Assembly (NCBI GenBank): GCA_020536535.1 | Contig: JAHLWZ010000496.1 | Span: forward strand, 86,966-150,965 | DNA from: Pelomyxa schiedti | Lineage: Eukaryota > Evosea > Pelobiontida > Pelomyxidae | Reading direction: 5' to 3' | DNA: 64,000 nt | Part shown: positions 48,670 through 60,089 of the stretch, one piece after another | Layout: every line of letters starts with the position of its first letter | Numbering within the stretch: the stretch's first letter is position 1 | The notes under the pieces: model-generated | Told to the model about the DNA's origin: nothing | What the model saw: the letters and a program-made list of their open reading frames with translations, nothing else | Databases searched by the model: none | Program-made: the position numbers and the translations under genes

Positions 48670-49782
48670 ATGCAGCACGTCGTCGCCAAAATTTCGTCGG
48701 TGGCGCAATTTGTCGCCTTTGCGCTGTGCACACACGTGCGCTGCGGGGCCCTAAGCTCCGCTCGCGTGCTGCCCAACCCGGTTGTGTGCTGCATTGGCCG
48801 TAAGTGGATTATGGGCGGATCCTTAGTCGTTCTCGGTGACAAAGGTGGGACTGTCTTTGGGTACGCTCCCGTGATCTTGAGGATATCAGAGACCCTCGGT
48901 GTGTCAGTGCCCAATACCCCTGACTCGGTTATGGGAGGACTGATTGACTGCAAAGTTCTTCGGGTTGTGGGCCATTTGGCCTTGGTCTCAGGCTTCAGGA
49001 TTTCGAACTCAGAACGTTACGTTGGGCTGGTAGATCTAAAGACCGGGAAAAAATTCTCTCAGTTCAGCCCAAAGGTAGAGCTTGGCAGTGCGATTTTCAA
49101 CGAGACGTGGATTGTGGGATCCGGATTCCATGGCACCTTTTTGCACATAAGTAAAAAGGATGATGAAGAATTCGTCCCAAGCCCTGGGGGTGTATTAGTT
49201 CCCATCAAATATTCATGTTCTATTACAGCCCTTTTGGATATGCAGTGGGACGCTTCAAAACCTAACACTTTGATTCTCGCACTTAAGACTTGGAGTGTGT
49301 ACCACTGTGTTTCATTCTTGGAAGTGAATATCCAGCAGAGTTATGACACCCAACAACTTACTGCTATTAGTGTGCCTTTCTCAAGTATACCTTACGACCT
49401 GCCAACTCCCATTTGTTTTGGTACCCAGCACATACTGTCAAAGTGGAAAACAACTGTGCTGCACATTCGCACCACCACCGGCACCAACACCCAAATTTTC
49501 TCCTCTACCAGTGACATTATGCTCAACAAGCTGGGCCCCATGCATTTTGCCATTTGCGCAAAGGATCAGATACATGTCTATGAGCTCCAAGTCGACTCAA
49601 ACAACTGCGCCCTGTGCTTTACCTGCTCTTCACGCAGTGCATTTCTCGTTCCCCCACAAAATGCAGTTCATGGACCTGTGATTGTTCTCGTTGCATCTCC
49701 TGAAGTTATATTGGAACAGTCACACTACGCTGAGATATTAGACATACACTCAGGGGCCATTGTAGCATCAATTACTTCCTAG
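48670..49782 (+). CDS. Orphan single-exon protein, paralogue of the 4.2-5.3 kb gene
   Basis: An intronless 370-residue protein, similar in layout to the product of 4199-5320. The opening SVAQFVAFALCTHVRCGALSS matches SAREQFVALAAGT...RCGTNSS. A hydrophobic pair and Gly-rich strands follow (VVCCIGRKWIMGGSLVV), then repeated beta-strand-like units such as YVGLVDLKTGKKF and ETWIVGSGF. The end is YAEILDIHSGAIVASI. A WD40-like or other beta-propeller fold is likely from strand periodicity, but I cannot name a family. Being intronless next to intron-rich genes points to a retrocopied or expanded family. Confidence 0.7.
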   Translation: MQHVVAKISSVAQFVAFALCTHVRCGALSSARVLPNPVVCCIGRKWIMGGSLVVLGDKGGTVFGYAPVILRISETLGVSVPNTPDSVMGGLIDCKVLRVVGHLALVSGFRISNSERYVGLVDLKTGKKFSQFSPKVELGSAIFNETWIVGSGFHGTFLHISKKDDEEFVPSPGGVLVPIKYSCSITALLDMQWDASKPNTLILALKTWSVYHCVSFLEVNIQQSYDTQQLTAISVPFSSIPYDLPTPICFGTQHILSKWKTTVLHIRTTTGTNTQIFSSTSDIMLNKLGPMHFAICAKDQIHVYELQVDSNNCALCFTCSSRSAFLVPPQNAVHGPVIVLVASPEVILEQSHYAEILDIHSGAIVASITS

Positions 49783-49862
49783 CCCCACTACACTTTTTTG
49801 AAAGACTCCGTACCCAAACTGCTACAGAAAACAAATTTGAATGCATTTTACAGAATTTCATC

Positions 49863-51073
49863 CTAGAAACACTTACGGTGAACAATAGCGGGTCCCGATT
49901 CCTCATACTCAGAAAGTGCAATCCACATTGCCTGAAATGTACTGAGCGAGGCTAGAATTGAGCCACCAATCCAAGCCATGTACTTTCTCTCTGGTGGTGC
50001 AATCATGCGCACTTTCATTACTGTGGGTGCCAGTATTTCCATCTCCTTGAGCATGCGCTCTGTAAATCCTGGGAACATGGCTGTGCCGCCAGATAGTACG
50101 ACGCTCCCGTAAAGCTCCTTTCTTATTTCAATATCACACTTATTAATGGATGAATACAGGGTCTCAGGAACACTGAGGCACTCCATTCCCAGAAGTGATG
50201 GCTGGAATAGGGGCTCTGAGCACTGGAACCGTTCACGTCCCAGTTTAATGACTCTTCCATCTGGTAACTCATAATCCCGATTTATAGTTTCCGACTCCGA
50301 AGCAATCTTCATCTCGGCCTCAAAGTCTGCGGCAACATAGCCCAGAGTATCCTTCATATTAGCAACTAAATACCTCTCAGCAGTGGTGGTGAAAGCTTCA
50401 CCCCGATCATTGAGAATCTTCATCAAATAGTCAGTCAGGTCGCGCCCTCCAATGTCCAGCCTGAGAAGAGCGTGTGGGAGTGCATACCCCTCATACACCG
50501 GAATCGTGTGAATGACTCCGTCCCCGGTCTCCACCACTGTTCCCGTGGTTCTGCCTGCTGTATAGAGTGAAAGTACACCCTGAAGCATCGTGTAGAAACC
50601 CGGCACGCGGAACTGCTCGAACATTATCTGTGTGGCCTTCTCTCTGTTGGCCTTAGGACCAACCGGGGCCTCGGCAAGAAGCACGGGGTGCTCCTCGGGG
50701 GCCACGCGAAGTTCGTTGTATAACGCGTGATGCCACAAGCACTCCATATCATCCCAGTTTGTAACAATTCCGTGTTCAACTGGATACTTCAGGGTCAGAA
50801 TTCCCCTCTTTGAAATAGCTTCATCACCAACATACACGTCTTTTCCGTCTGTTGCTCTCTGCCTTGGCCTCCCCACAACTGCCTATACACCATACAAGTA
50901 AAAACAATATCCAGTAGTGGTTATGTCAATTTTGACAGGTACACAATAGAAACATAGAAATAGTGGCGCACAGGAAACACGGCCCGCGGGGCGTCGTCGC
51001 CTGCAAAACCAGCCTTGGTGTTGCCTGATCCGTTGTCAATAACCAACGCTGCAACGGGAATCTCTCCAGACAT
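49863..51073 (-). CDS. act: Actin
   Basis: A two-exon actin gene. Exon 1 encodes [34 protein letters not shown]. An intron GTGCGCC...TATAG leads to [19 protein letters not shown]. Canonical segments follow: [142 protein letters not shown] and the IVHRKCF end. Total length is close to 376. Several substitutions ([11 protein letters not shown] for the usual [24 protein letters not shown] for [23 protein letters not shown] for SKQEYDESG) show a divergent actin or a non-major paralogue, yet the ATP-binding loops are intact. Gene symbol is generic. Confidence 0.93.
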
Positions 51074-51470
51074 CCGAATCTGATAAATGTCTAACCGAAT
51101 CGCAGCAACCGTCACTAAATCTGATCTGCGTCTCTTTCAGTGAAAACTGGACTAAGTTGGTATCAGAAACTGATCAGTCTGGCCATTCCCAACGGAACCA
51201 GGAAAGGAACGTTACAGTGTTAGTGCAGCTATTCCCTGAGAAATGGGCGGTCCAGCGTGGAGCTCCCCAGGTCTCAGATGCCATCTGATTGATGTGAAAA
51301 TCCACTCTGAGAATTAGAACAGAATTCCTTCCAAGTTCGGAACGCGCCCGCGGGCTTATAACGGCTGAAAATGCCACAGCATTACTCCAACAAAAAGCGA
51401 AGTAGGAAAGCGACTTAGAAGCGAGCGTAGGAAGTACAACGTAAACTATTCGCCCCCAACAATAAGAACA
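51074..51470. other. Divergent intergenic region between actin and eIF5A
   Basis: This should hold both promoters. I see no reading frame supported by a family and no clear element by eye. Confidence 0.4.
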
Positions 51471-52085
51471 ATGTCAACATTTCAGGAAAGTCAAAGCGGC
51501 GAAACAGTAGTATGTGTCCCCTCCACTACCGTGCCCTTTTCCCCCACGCTTATTACTTTTTTTTGTTTTTCTAACGAGTTTACAAGGGGTCGGATGTCTT
51601 CCCAGTGCAGTGCTCAGCATTGCGCAAAGGTGGATTTGTGGTGCTCAAGAACGCCCCGTGCAAGATAATGGAGATGCGCACCTCCAAGACTGGCAAGCAT
51701 GGCCATGCTAAAGTGCACCTTGTGGGGATTGATATCTTCACTGGAAGGAAGTACGAAGACCTCTGCCCTTCCACCCACAATATGGTACTTCCCCCTTCTT
51801 GGACTATAGCTGCACGAGTTGTATTTGCAGTTGTATGGTTTTTCTAATAGTTATTTTCAGGATGTCCCTGAAGTAAAACGCGCAGACTATGACCTTATTG
51901 ACATAGAAGACAAGGCAGTGTCGTTGCTGACTGATACCGGCGACATCAAGGATGACGTCTTGTTGCCCGAGGGTGAGCTTGGTGAGTCTATTTCTGCGGC
52001 CTTTGCAGAGGGACAGAATCTCACTGTCACCTGTCAGAAGGCAATGGGCATCGAGCAAATCATTTCATTCAAGGTTGACAACTGA
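51471..52085 (+). CDS. eIF5A: Translation factor eIF5A
   Basis: A three-exon gene for eIF5A, which helps ribosomes past stalls and in termination. Exon 1 reads [12 protein letters not shown]. An intron GTAGTATG...TTACAAG leads to [30 protein letters not shown], then the hypusine loop [36 protein letters not shown], with the modified Lys in TGKHG. A second intron near 51785-51860 leads to [30 protein letters not shown] and the OB-fold end [12 protein letters not shown]. The total, about 160 residues, is normal for eukaryotic eIF5A. The intact hypusination motif implies deoxyhypusine synthase elsewhere in the genome. Confidence 0.95.
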
Positions 52086-52250
52086 AAACCCTGTGAACTA
52101 CAAACCAAACCAAAACAACCAAAAACAAACAACTATTTAATCTGTCAAAAAAAATGAGTTGTTTCTTTCGAATTGCAGGGACATTTAGATTTATTTAAAC
52201 ACTGTATGTGCTAAAAAGCCAAAACAATCTGAAATGTACGCCGTTTGTAG

Positions 52251-55200
52251 TTATGTCTCGTCACGCTCCTTCTTTGGTATAATTGTGCTGAGTTCTTCTA
52301 CCCACTGGTCCATGCTTTTTCTCGCTTCTGGCACTGAAAGAATGTGATTTCGGATACTTTGCTCATAGGCTGCCAAAATGTATTAGAGCAAATACAGTGA
52401 TGTGGTGGATGATTACCTGTTTTATTGGTAAAAAATTGATAGGCCAAAATTGAGTCCAGAGGGTCCTGTGTCTGGGGGAACAACAACAACTCATAAATAC
52501 TATCAAGAACCTGGAAGAGTAAACAAGTGCGAACTTAGGATCCTCAATAAATACAGTTTGCATTGTTGTGTCCGATGTCCAGTTGCGCCCAAATATAGGA
52601 TGACATATTCGGCCATAGGGACTGATGTTGCAATGAACAATGGGTGTGACGACTCGAACCTGACAAATGTGAATGGAGGATAAAACGGCGATAAGGAAAA
52701 GTGAATAAATGAGATGACCAAGTACCTCGGGGCTGGAAAGAGGATAATCTGCAGGAAATGAGGCATACAACAACCAACTACCACCAGAATAAGGGCTGGA
52801 AGGTGGACCCCTCATTATGATCCTCCAAAATCCAACATCTTCCAGGCACGGGAATACCTGGGGATGTTCCCTTTAGTGCAATACAAGTTGAGAATCATGA
52901 ATCAAACATGGTAGTCCTGATGATCATGATCACGCTGAATTCCAGCCAGCTCGGAAAGAATTCGTTGAACCTGATCTTTGGGCCTTGCCGAGTCCGGCTC
53001 TGCGGCTGTAGATTCAGTGGCCTGGCGACCGGATAATGTGGATGCAATTGTCGAACAAGGATGTGACAACATGCTTGGAAGTTGATGTTTCTGGGCAACA
53101 CTTAGAAATCCTTGTTTGGAATGTCAAGATCCACACCGGCACAGTTTGTTCATTGCAAAGATCTTTTGGCTGGTTCTTGTATGAATCAAGACCTGCTTGA
53201 GATGTGACCAATGGAGCTTCTGTCCTTGGAGGCCTGGTGTGGTAAGATGATGAGTTTGAGCACACGACCCATGCCTCATTTCAGAAAATATGATTGTTTC
53301 CAATTCAACCAATTTGAGTGCGTCTTTCAGTGACTGTGGTACAAAGGATAGCCCTCCTATTGAAGAGGGTCGTACAACGACGGGATAAAAATGTGGCATA
53401 CCAGTGGCTTTGCATACAGCATGGAGAGCGTGATTTTTGTCACCTTCACAAATCATGACAGAGTCCAGAACGATTTTACTCGTCTGTAAGAGATTTGCAA
53501 TTTCGTGCGGTAACTCTTTTGAACATGTGTCTTCTCCATCTAGTTATTGTTAAACTGAATGTATTATTCCCGGGCATGCAACCAGTGAGGCATAATATGC
53601 GTTTGATGCAATTCGGTCGTATTTTTGCAAAGGTATTCAAAGTGGAGGCTGCTAAATTGATTGCAGAGTAAAGTGCGGTGTTGCCTGTAAGTAAGTTTTT
53701 ATAAATATACAAAGAGACCCATATTAAACTCACCTCTAGACCTAGCAGATTCAACGTGACATCGAAATTCCTCAAAAAGAGGCGTAATACCACATTCAAG
53801 TGAGGCATTATCAGAAAAAAGTACGAGGCCAATTTGAACAGGATAGTTGTAAGCCTTTAGTCGTATGTTGGAAAAGAGTAAAATGTGAAACTCTTACCAC
53901 TGAGCGGTTGACAAAGGCATTGAACAATTGCTTTACAATGTCTAAGCGGGTCATTCTGGACTCCGGTTTGTATGAACTCCGAGAGTCCATCTGGAACTTG
54001 AGAGTTAAGGCCTTGTCCACACTGCGAACACAATGCTGTCCCACAATATCACAGGACCTGAGTGCGTTTCCCACCTGTTTAAAGGTTCTCAGACTAAACT
54101 TATAGCAAAGGGAATTACTGATATGCCATCACCGCATATATGAAGACCTTTCCACAAAGTAAAGCGACTTGGTTCCAATCCCGTTTTCAGCCACAACTTT
54201 AGCTCCAGAGCCCTCACAGAACTATATGCATCAATTTGGAACTGAACAGCAGGCATTCCCCGTCTCTCAGCAGTGATATTAACACGCTCTCCTTCGTGGA
54301 AGTTCCGTCGCTTGGATTCGGGGTGCATAACCTGCAGATGAATTAATAGAAGTTGGAGGACGTGAAACTGAGTACTTCTTTCTTAAATGTTGGACACTTG
54401 GGACCATTTAACTTGTTCAACAGAAAGATTCTGTTTTCTTTCACTGTCATAATTGACTTCCATTTGTGACTGAAACTGTCAAAAAACCTTAACTTTGTTG
54501 TGGAAGTAGGGTCTCCTCACCAAGAAACTTCATAAAGTATTTTTGAGGAGTTCCCCCGGGATTTGAGAATTTTTTGTAAGTAGTGCCCATTTCGAGACTG
54601 GCATAGCTTGAGAAAGTGAGTTCAGAGACGTTCGGGGGAAGAATGGTACCTTCTCAATCTTCCGTTGGGCTTCTGGAACTGGAATGATCAAGAGTGGAGG
54701 CGGAGATGCAATCTGATCATCGACGAAGGAAAAACTGCGGGAAATCATGGATGAACTTGTGTCCAGGGCCACAATGACAGCTTCTTTCACCTACAATATG
54801 ATGTGAATACAAGGCAGGCTGGGGAGGATATTTGCCTCTCGTTCATCAACAATCACATCCCTTTTTGTCGTCCCAAGGGTTTTGGCCAGAATTTGAAGTG
54901 GGGGGTGCACTTACTGCAGGGGTGACGGCTACACAGCGCCCAGAAAGAGGGAAGAATAGTTGCACTTCACCTACACCGCAATGCTGTGGGCCGAGACAGA
55001 CTGAGTGGGAGGCATTTTCGTCCAGAGTGATGCAAGGTGTTTTGGCTGTAGTGAGGTTGAGGGGTGCAACTAGGTGCAATGCTGTAAAGGAAGTTCTATT
55101 TTTCAAAACACTCTCCCAAGGCGCCTCTTGCACAGATCTCACAATCTGGGAGGAAAAGAGGGATTAGGCTGGTAAAAATGCTGGCAAAAATACTGAAAGA

Positions 55201-57088
55201 ATAGATTTATGAATGCGATTCGTTGCTACTTGTGATATCTCTTGCGTCCCTACCGAAGTACCATGCAATTTCCAGATTATAACTACCAGGAAGTCAGAAA
55301 GTGAAGCTGAATGTGGTGAGAATACCTTGAAGAGGCTTTTGACGTGAGACAACAAGAAGGGCAAGTGTTTGCTTGTCTGCCATGGCACATTGTCTTTGAG
55401 CCTCAATTGCAATTGAGGTCCTATTCAACGGCCGTTTCTGTTTCTTTGTTTCAGAAAAAAAGACGAGGCGAGAAAGATGTGAACGCACAGTGGACATAAC
55501 GGGATCAAAAACGCGCTCAAAGGACTTGGAACAAAGAAGGGATTCTTTCACAAATGGACACTGTGTGTTTGGTGAGGTTCCTTGGAGAAGAATTCCAAAA
55601 CAAGTGATTGACTGGGGGAAAAAAGGGTTTAGATGGTGAGAAGACTATGGTTAGTCATACATGCTCAAACACGTTTTTGTCGGACCCATTTTCCAGAGTC
55701 TTGGGAACTATCTGACGAAAGATTTCCCAAAAATAGCAACTTATAGCGCTCTTCAGTGTGTATGAAATCACTCCCTGATCCACAAGATAACGCAACCCAA
55801 TCCACGCTGGTGGAAAGAAGAGGGCCTGGTCGCTAATGAGAAGGGGTGGCGAAACTGCCGCAATGAACATACATCGTTAGATGCAAGGGACCATGAAGCG
55901 AAGTCAGATAGTCGAGAAGAGAAGTGGCTAGCCAAGGTGTATAGACACGAAAGGAATTGTGCCATTCCAGGAAGTGTCTGGGCTGATTGAAATGGTTGAT
56001 AGGCAGTGCAATGAGCAAACCGGTGTAAACTGCCTTCATCCACTGACAAATTGATCTGGAAACAACATTTAGAAAACAACAATCACATCATCAACATACA
56101 TGTGAACAACTTGTGATTCCCGACTCAGACAAATTGCCCTGGCTGAGTGCCCTCTTTTTGCACATTAGTGTTTGCATTGGAACTGGAATCCCGGTGACAC
56201 GCTCAATCTCCTTCTTCAATGTTCCAGCAGTGTCTTTGGACAGATCCAGCTTGATGTTGAAGTAAAACTTTATGCCTGGTTGAGTTTGCCCAATAGACTT
56301 TGTTTTATTGCTTGCGGTTGATCGCTCCACATTTTGTGCTTGCACCTTGTAAGTTGCACCAGGGATAGGATATTTGGTTGAAACTCTGATCACGTCGTTC
56401 CTCGTCGCCGCCTGTGCAAGGTAATTAATTTAATTAACCACTACTTACCCCCCATTCACAATACTTTGTTGGCAGTGTTGAAACGGGGAGATACGTTTTT
56501 GATTTTAATTGGAGAGCTATCTCTGACTTTGTCACAGCACAACCAAGCATAGGCACTGACTTGCTGCTCTTGCGGCTGTGCCGACGCGGCCGAGCCCCCC
56601 TCGCAAGCAGGGCGAGTAAGCCTGGACACGTCCACGCCGCATTCCTCCAGAGTGCGCACATCGGCAAGAGGCCCATCCACAACCACCACGCCACCATCCC
56701 CATTCACAAGCGCCAACTCAACCTGGCTGTTCACAACATCGACGCAATCCGCCAACGAGGATCCTGATGCCGCCGACGCTGCCGACGCCGTTGACGACGA
56801 CGTTGACGTGGGCGTGGACGTGGAGGTGGACAAGCGGGGGTGCTTGGCAGGGAAGGGCCTCGACGCGGTGGCTGACGCGTAGGCCTCGATCAAGTCTCGG
56901 TGTATTGCGTCCCTGAGGTCCCTCACCGTTGGTCCCCTGCCGCCATTCCCTTGGTTTTGTTGTTGCTCCACGGAAAGTGACACCTTCCTGAACGTGGATT
57001 CCCGGAGCCAGAAGCAATTGTAGTGCACGACGACGTTTGAGCGTTGCGTTGCGTCGGCCCCCGACGACATCGAGGCGTCGCTCGCCAT
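52251..57088 (-). CDS. UBL-VWA-E2 ubiquitin-conjugating multidomain protein
   Basis: A long multi-exon minus-strand gene. N-terminal exon: MASDASMSSGADATQRSN, HYNCFWLRESTFRKVSLSVE, then a low-complexity Ser/Thr/Ala linker. A ubiquitin-like fold follows near 56.3-56.1 kb (FYFNIKLDLSKDTAGTLKKE, ERVTGIPVPMQTLMC). About 1 kb of unrecognised beta-rich exons comes next. A VWA domain opens at AVIVALDTSSSM (MIDAS, about 54.76 kb). It is interrupted by a second ubiquitin-like unit (FHEGERVNITAERRGMPAVQ, WLKTGLEPSRFTLWKG) and resumes with MTRLDIVKQLFNAFVNRS, GNTALYSAI and RILCLTG. The end is an E2 (UBC) domain: KDQVQRILSELAGIQRD, FWRIIMRGPPSSPYSGGSW, FPADYPLSSPEVRVVTPIVHCN, GRIC with the catalytic Cys near 52604, and NWTSDTTM. 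The final EARKSMDQWVEELST precedes TAA. HCN replaces HPN but keeps Asn. One gene is inferred from strand, spacing and lack of other starts. Confidence 0.72.
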
Positions 57089-57588
57089 GGCACCTGCTGT
57101 GCGATCATTTTGGTGTGGAGATTGCCCCAACTTGGAGTGCCATGCGGCGTTTGAAGTTTTTTTTGTTTAGCGGGGAAGTAACGGATATGCACACTCTACT
57201 AGATAGTCTGCAAATGCGCAACGAGCTTATGGTATTGTCTTTCTAATCAGTACTATGTCTGTTGCTGGGCTTTTGCACGTCACTTAATGTAAACTACTAC
57301 AATTTACTCTGTATTTGTCTTCTCCTTTTTTTTATCCATTACTCATGGGCCTACTTGAAAAGAAAAAACTGTCTTTTGAATGTCTCAGCCCAATGTGGAG
57401 AGGCGGCAATAATATGTACCGCCCTGTTCTGTTTTGCTTCCTTGTACTTCTTGTTTCTTCTGATGCATTACAAAAGCCGGTGGTTTGTTGTGCCTACAAG
57501 AAAAAACCAAAACCCATTTTGATCAAAAATGATAAATTTTGTTTTACTCTACACCCAATACACAAACAGGTTCACACTGTCTGGGTAT
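57089..57588. other. Intergenic region between the E2-domain gene and HSP70
   Basis: AT-rich sequence between the start of the minus-strand UBL-VWA-E2 gene and the end of the minus-strand HSP70 gene. Plus-strand frames here are hydrophobic shadows of T-rich DNA. I see no supported gene. Confidence 0.4.
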
Positions 57589-59897
57589 TTAATCCACTTC
57601 TTCTATCTTGGGCCCGCCAGTCTTTGTTGATCCACTTGAGCTGGAGGAAGAGGGTGTGCTTCTTGAAGGGGTGGGTCCGTCTCCTCCAAAGTGGGGCATT
57701 TCACCTCCTGGGAACCCTCCTGGCATTCCTCCCGGCATTCCACCTGGCATTCCGCTGGCCCCACTTGATTGGTATAACTTGATCATGATGGGCTGTACAA
57801 CATCCTCCAGCTGCTTCACGCGAGCTTCGTACTCCTCCTTTGTGGCCTGTTGGTTGTGGTCCAGCCATTCAATCGCTTCATTGCAGGCTTCCTCAAGCTG
57901 TCGAGAGCGGTTAGGATAAATTGGAGTGAGGAGAGGAAAACGTACCCTTTTTTTATCACCAGAGTCAATCTTGGTTGCTATTTTGTCATCTTTTACAGAG
58001 TTCTTCACGGAGTAAGCATAGCTTTCAAGATGGTGTTTGGCATCAATCCGTCCTTTCTGCTCTTCATCATCTGCTTTATACTTCTCAGCATCATGAAGCA
58101 TTGCGTCAATTTGTTCCTTGGATAGTCTCCCCTTGTCATTTGTGATGGTGATGTTGTTCCTTTTGCCGGTTGTCTTGTCTTCAGTTGTTACGTTGAGAAT
58201 TCCGTTGGCGTCCACGTCGAATGTGACTTCAATTTGAGGGACTCCTCTTGGAGCTGGTGGAATTCCCGACAATTCAAATTTGCCCAGAAGGTTGCAGTGT
58301 CTTGTCATTGGACGCCGACCCTCATACACTTGAATCAAAACTCCTGGTTGATTGTCTGAATAGGTGGAGAATATCTGAGACTTCTTCGCTGGCACAGTTG
58401 TATTTCTTGGAATGAGTGGAGTCATAACACCGCCGGCTGTCTCAATACCCAGTGTCAGTGGTGTCACATCGAGCCACAGAAGGTCCTGGACTTTCGCGCC
58501 ACCAGCACCGGTGAGAATTGCGGCCTGCACTGCTGCACCATAAGCCACTGCTTCGTCTGGATTGACTGATTTGTTGAGTTCTTTTCCGTTAAAGAAGTCT
58601 TGTAGCAATTGCTGCACTTTAGGAATACGAGTTGATCCTCCCACGAGCACAACATCGTGGATTGAGCTCTTGTCAAGGAGTGTGTCACGAAGTACCTTCT
58701 CCACTGGTTCCAGGGTTGACTGGAACAAGTCAATGTTCAATTCCTCAAACTTAGCCCTTGTGATTGTTGCGTAGTAGTCTACTCCCTTAAATAGCTGATC
58801 AACTTCAATAGATGCCTGAGCTTGTGAAGAAAGGGTTCTCTTGGCACGTTCACAGGCGGTGCGCAGCCTTCGGAGGGCCCGGGCATTGCCACTCATGTCC
58901 TTGTTGTACCTCCTCTTGAAATCATTGGCAAAGAAGTCGACCAGTCGGTTATCAAAGTCCTCACCGCCAAGATGGGTATCACCAGATGTTGCCTTGACTT
59001 CAAAGATACCTTCCTCAATCGCCAGAAGGGAGACATCGAATGTGCCGCCTCCCAAATCGAAAATCAGGATGTTCCTCTCACCACCGTTCTTATCCAGACC
59101 ATAAGCAATAGCCGCAGCAGTAGTTTCATTGATGATCCTGAGCACATTGAGCCCCGCAATTGTTCCTGCGTCTTTGGTTGCTTGTCTTTGCGAGTCATTG
59201 AAATATGCAGGGCACCTGTACATCATAAATTAGCATTACTATGCACAATATATCACAACAACTTAGCACTAAAGGAAAAAAAAAAAAAAAGCGAAATCAC
59301 ATGTAATGTGGCAGCAGCAACTTCAAGCACCAAACCATACAACCCTCCTCCGTGATCAAAACCAACTTTTTCTCAGTCTTTCCTCAGGAAAAGTTGGTTT
59401 TAGATGCGGCGGAGCGTTGTAAGTCAAAACACGGAAGTAAACACTTACGTTATAACTGCGTCCTTTACGGGCTTGCCCAAATGAGATTCAGCAATCTCCT
59501 TCATCTTGGTGAGCACCATTGACGAAATCTCCTCAGGGGTGAACGTCTTGTAGTCCCCGCGGTACACCACCTGTATCATTGGCTTGTCCCCCTTGTTTAT
59601 TACCCTGAAGGGCCAGTGGGTCATGTCCGACTGGACCGAGGGGTCGCTGAACCTGCGGCCGATCAGCCGTTTGGCGTCGAACACCGTGTTCTCGACGTTC
59701 ATCGCGGTCTGGTTCTTGGCCGCGGCGCCGATGAGCCTCTCCTGGTCCGTGAAGGCGACGTAGGACGGCGTGACGCGGTTGCCCTGCTCGTTGGCGATGA
59801 TCTCCACGCGGTCGTTCCGCCACACCCCGACGCATGAGTACGTGGTCCCCAGGTCGATGCCCACGGCTGGTGCTTTGCTTGCTGATGTGGATGCCAT
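57589..59897 (-). CDS. HSP70: Cytosolic HSP70 chaperone
   Basis: An ATP-driven chaperone that binds unfolded proteins. Exon 1 (59897-59449) has [16 protein letters not shown], the nucleotide-binding signature, then [11 protein letters not shown] and [15 protein letters not shown]. Exon 2 starts at 59215 with [37 protein letters not shown] and [21 protein letters not shown] 48-nt intron near 57.9 kb lies in the C-terminal lid (DSGDKK to [14 protein letters not shown]). The protein ends with GGMPGG repeats and KIEEVD, the EEVD tail used by TPR co-chaperones, so it is the cytosolic/nuclear form. Upstream of the ATG there is a T- and G-rich stretch on the transcript strand, but I could not identify heat-shock elements with confidence. 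Exon 1 is GC-rich relative to the rest. Confidence 0.97.
59216..59448 (-). other. HSP70 intron 1 with internal foldback
   Basis: Donor AC|GTAAGTG and acceptor GTACAG|G, 233 nt. It carries an imperfect inverted repeat at about 59339-59421 and an A13 run near 59280. Confidence 0.8.
59339..59421. repeat. Imperfect foldback element inside HSP70 intron 1
   Basis: The two ends pair. TACAAC and GTTGTA close the element, CTCCG pairs with CGGAG, and AAAACCAACTTTT pairs with AAAAGTTGGTTTT around a loop of about 17 bases. Total about 83 bp, which is a MITE-like size and near that of the palindromic intron at 42454. Confidence 0.7.
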
Positions 59898-60089
59898 GTT
59901 GTTTTGTATTGTTTTCTTGGTGGAACGCTTTTTTTTGTTTGTTTGTTTCCCCAATTTGTTTTTGGATAAAATGGTTACCAAGTTTATTCAGACCCTAGTT
60001 GGTAGAGCTCCCCTCCAACTACAAAAAGGTGTTGTGTATAAAAAAAACAAAGGCTTTCTATTCTTAAGCTACACTGTACGTTGTGGGCT

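Noticed and set aside
57262-57782. Two overlapping plus-strand frames after the E2-domain gene start
   Set aside because: They are hydrophobic text from T-rich DNA, part overlaps the HSP70 C-terminus, and there are no motifs.
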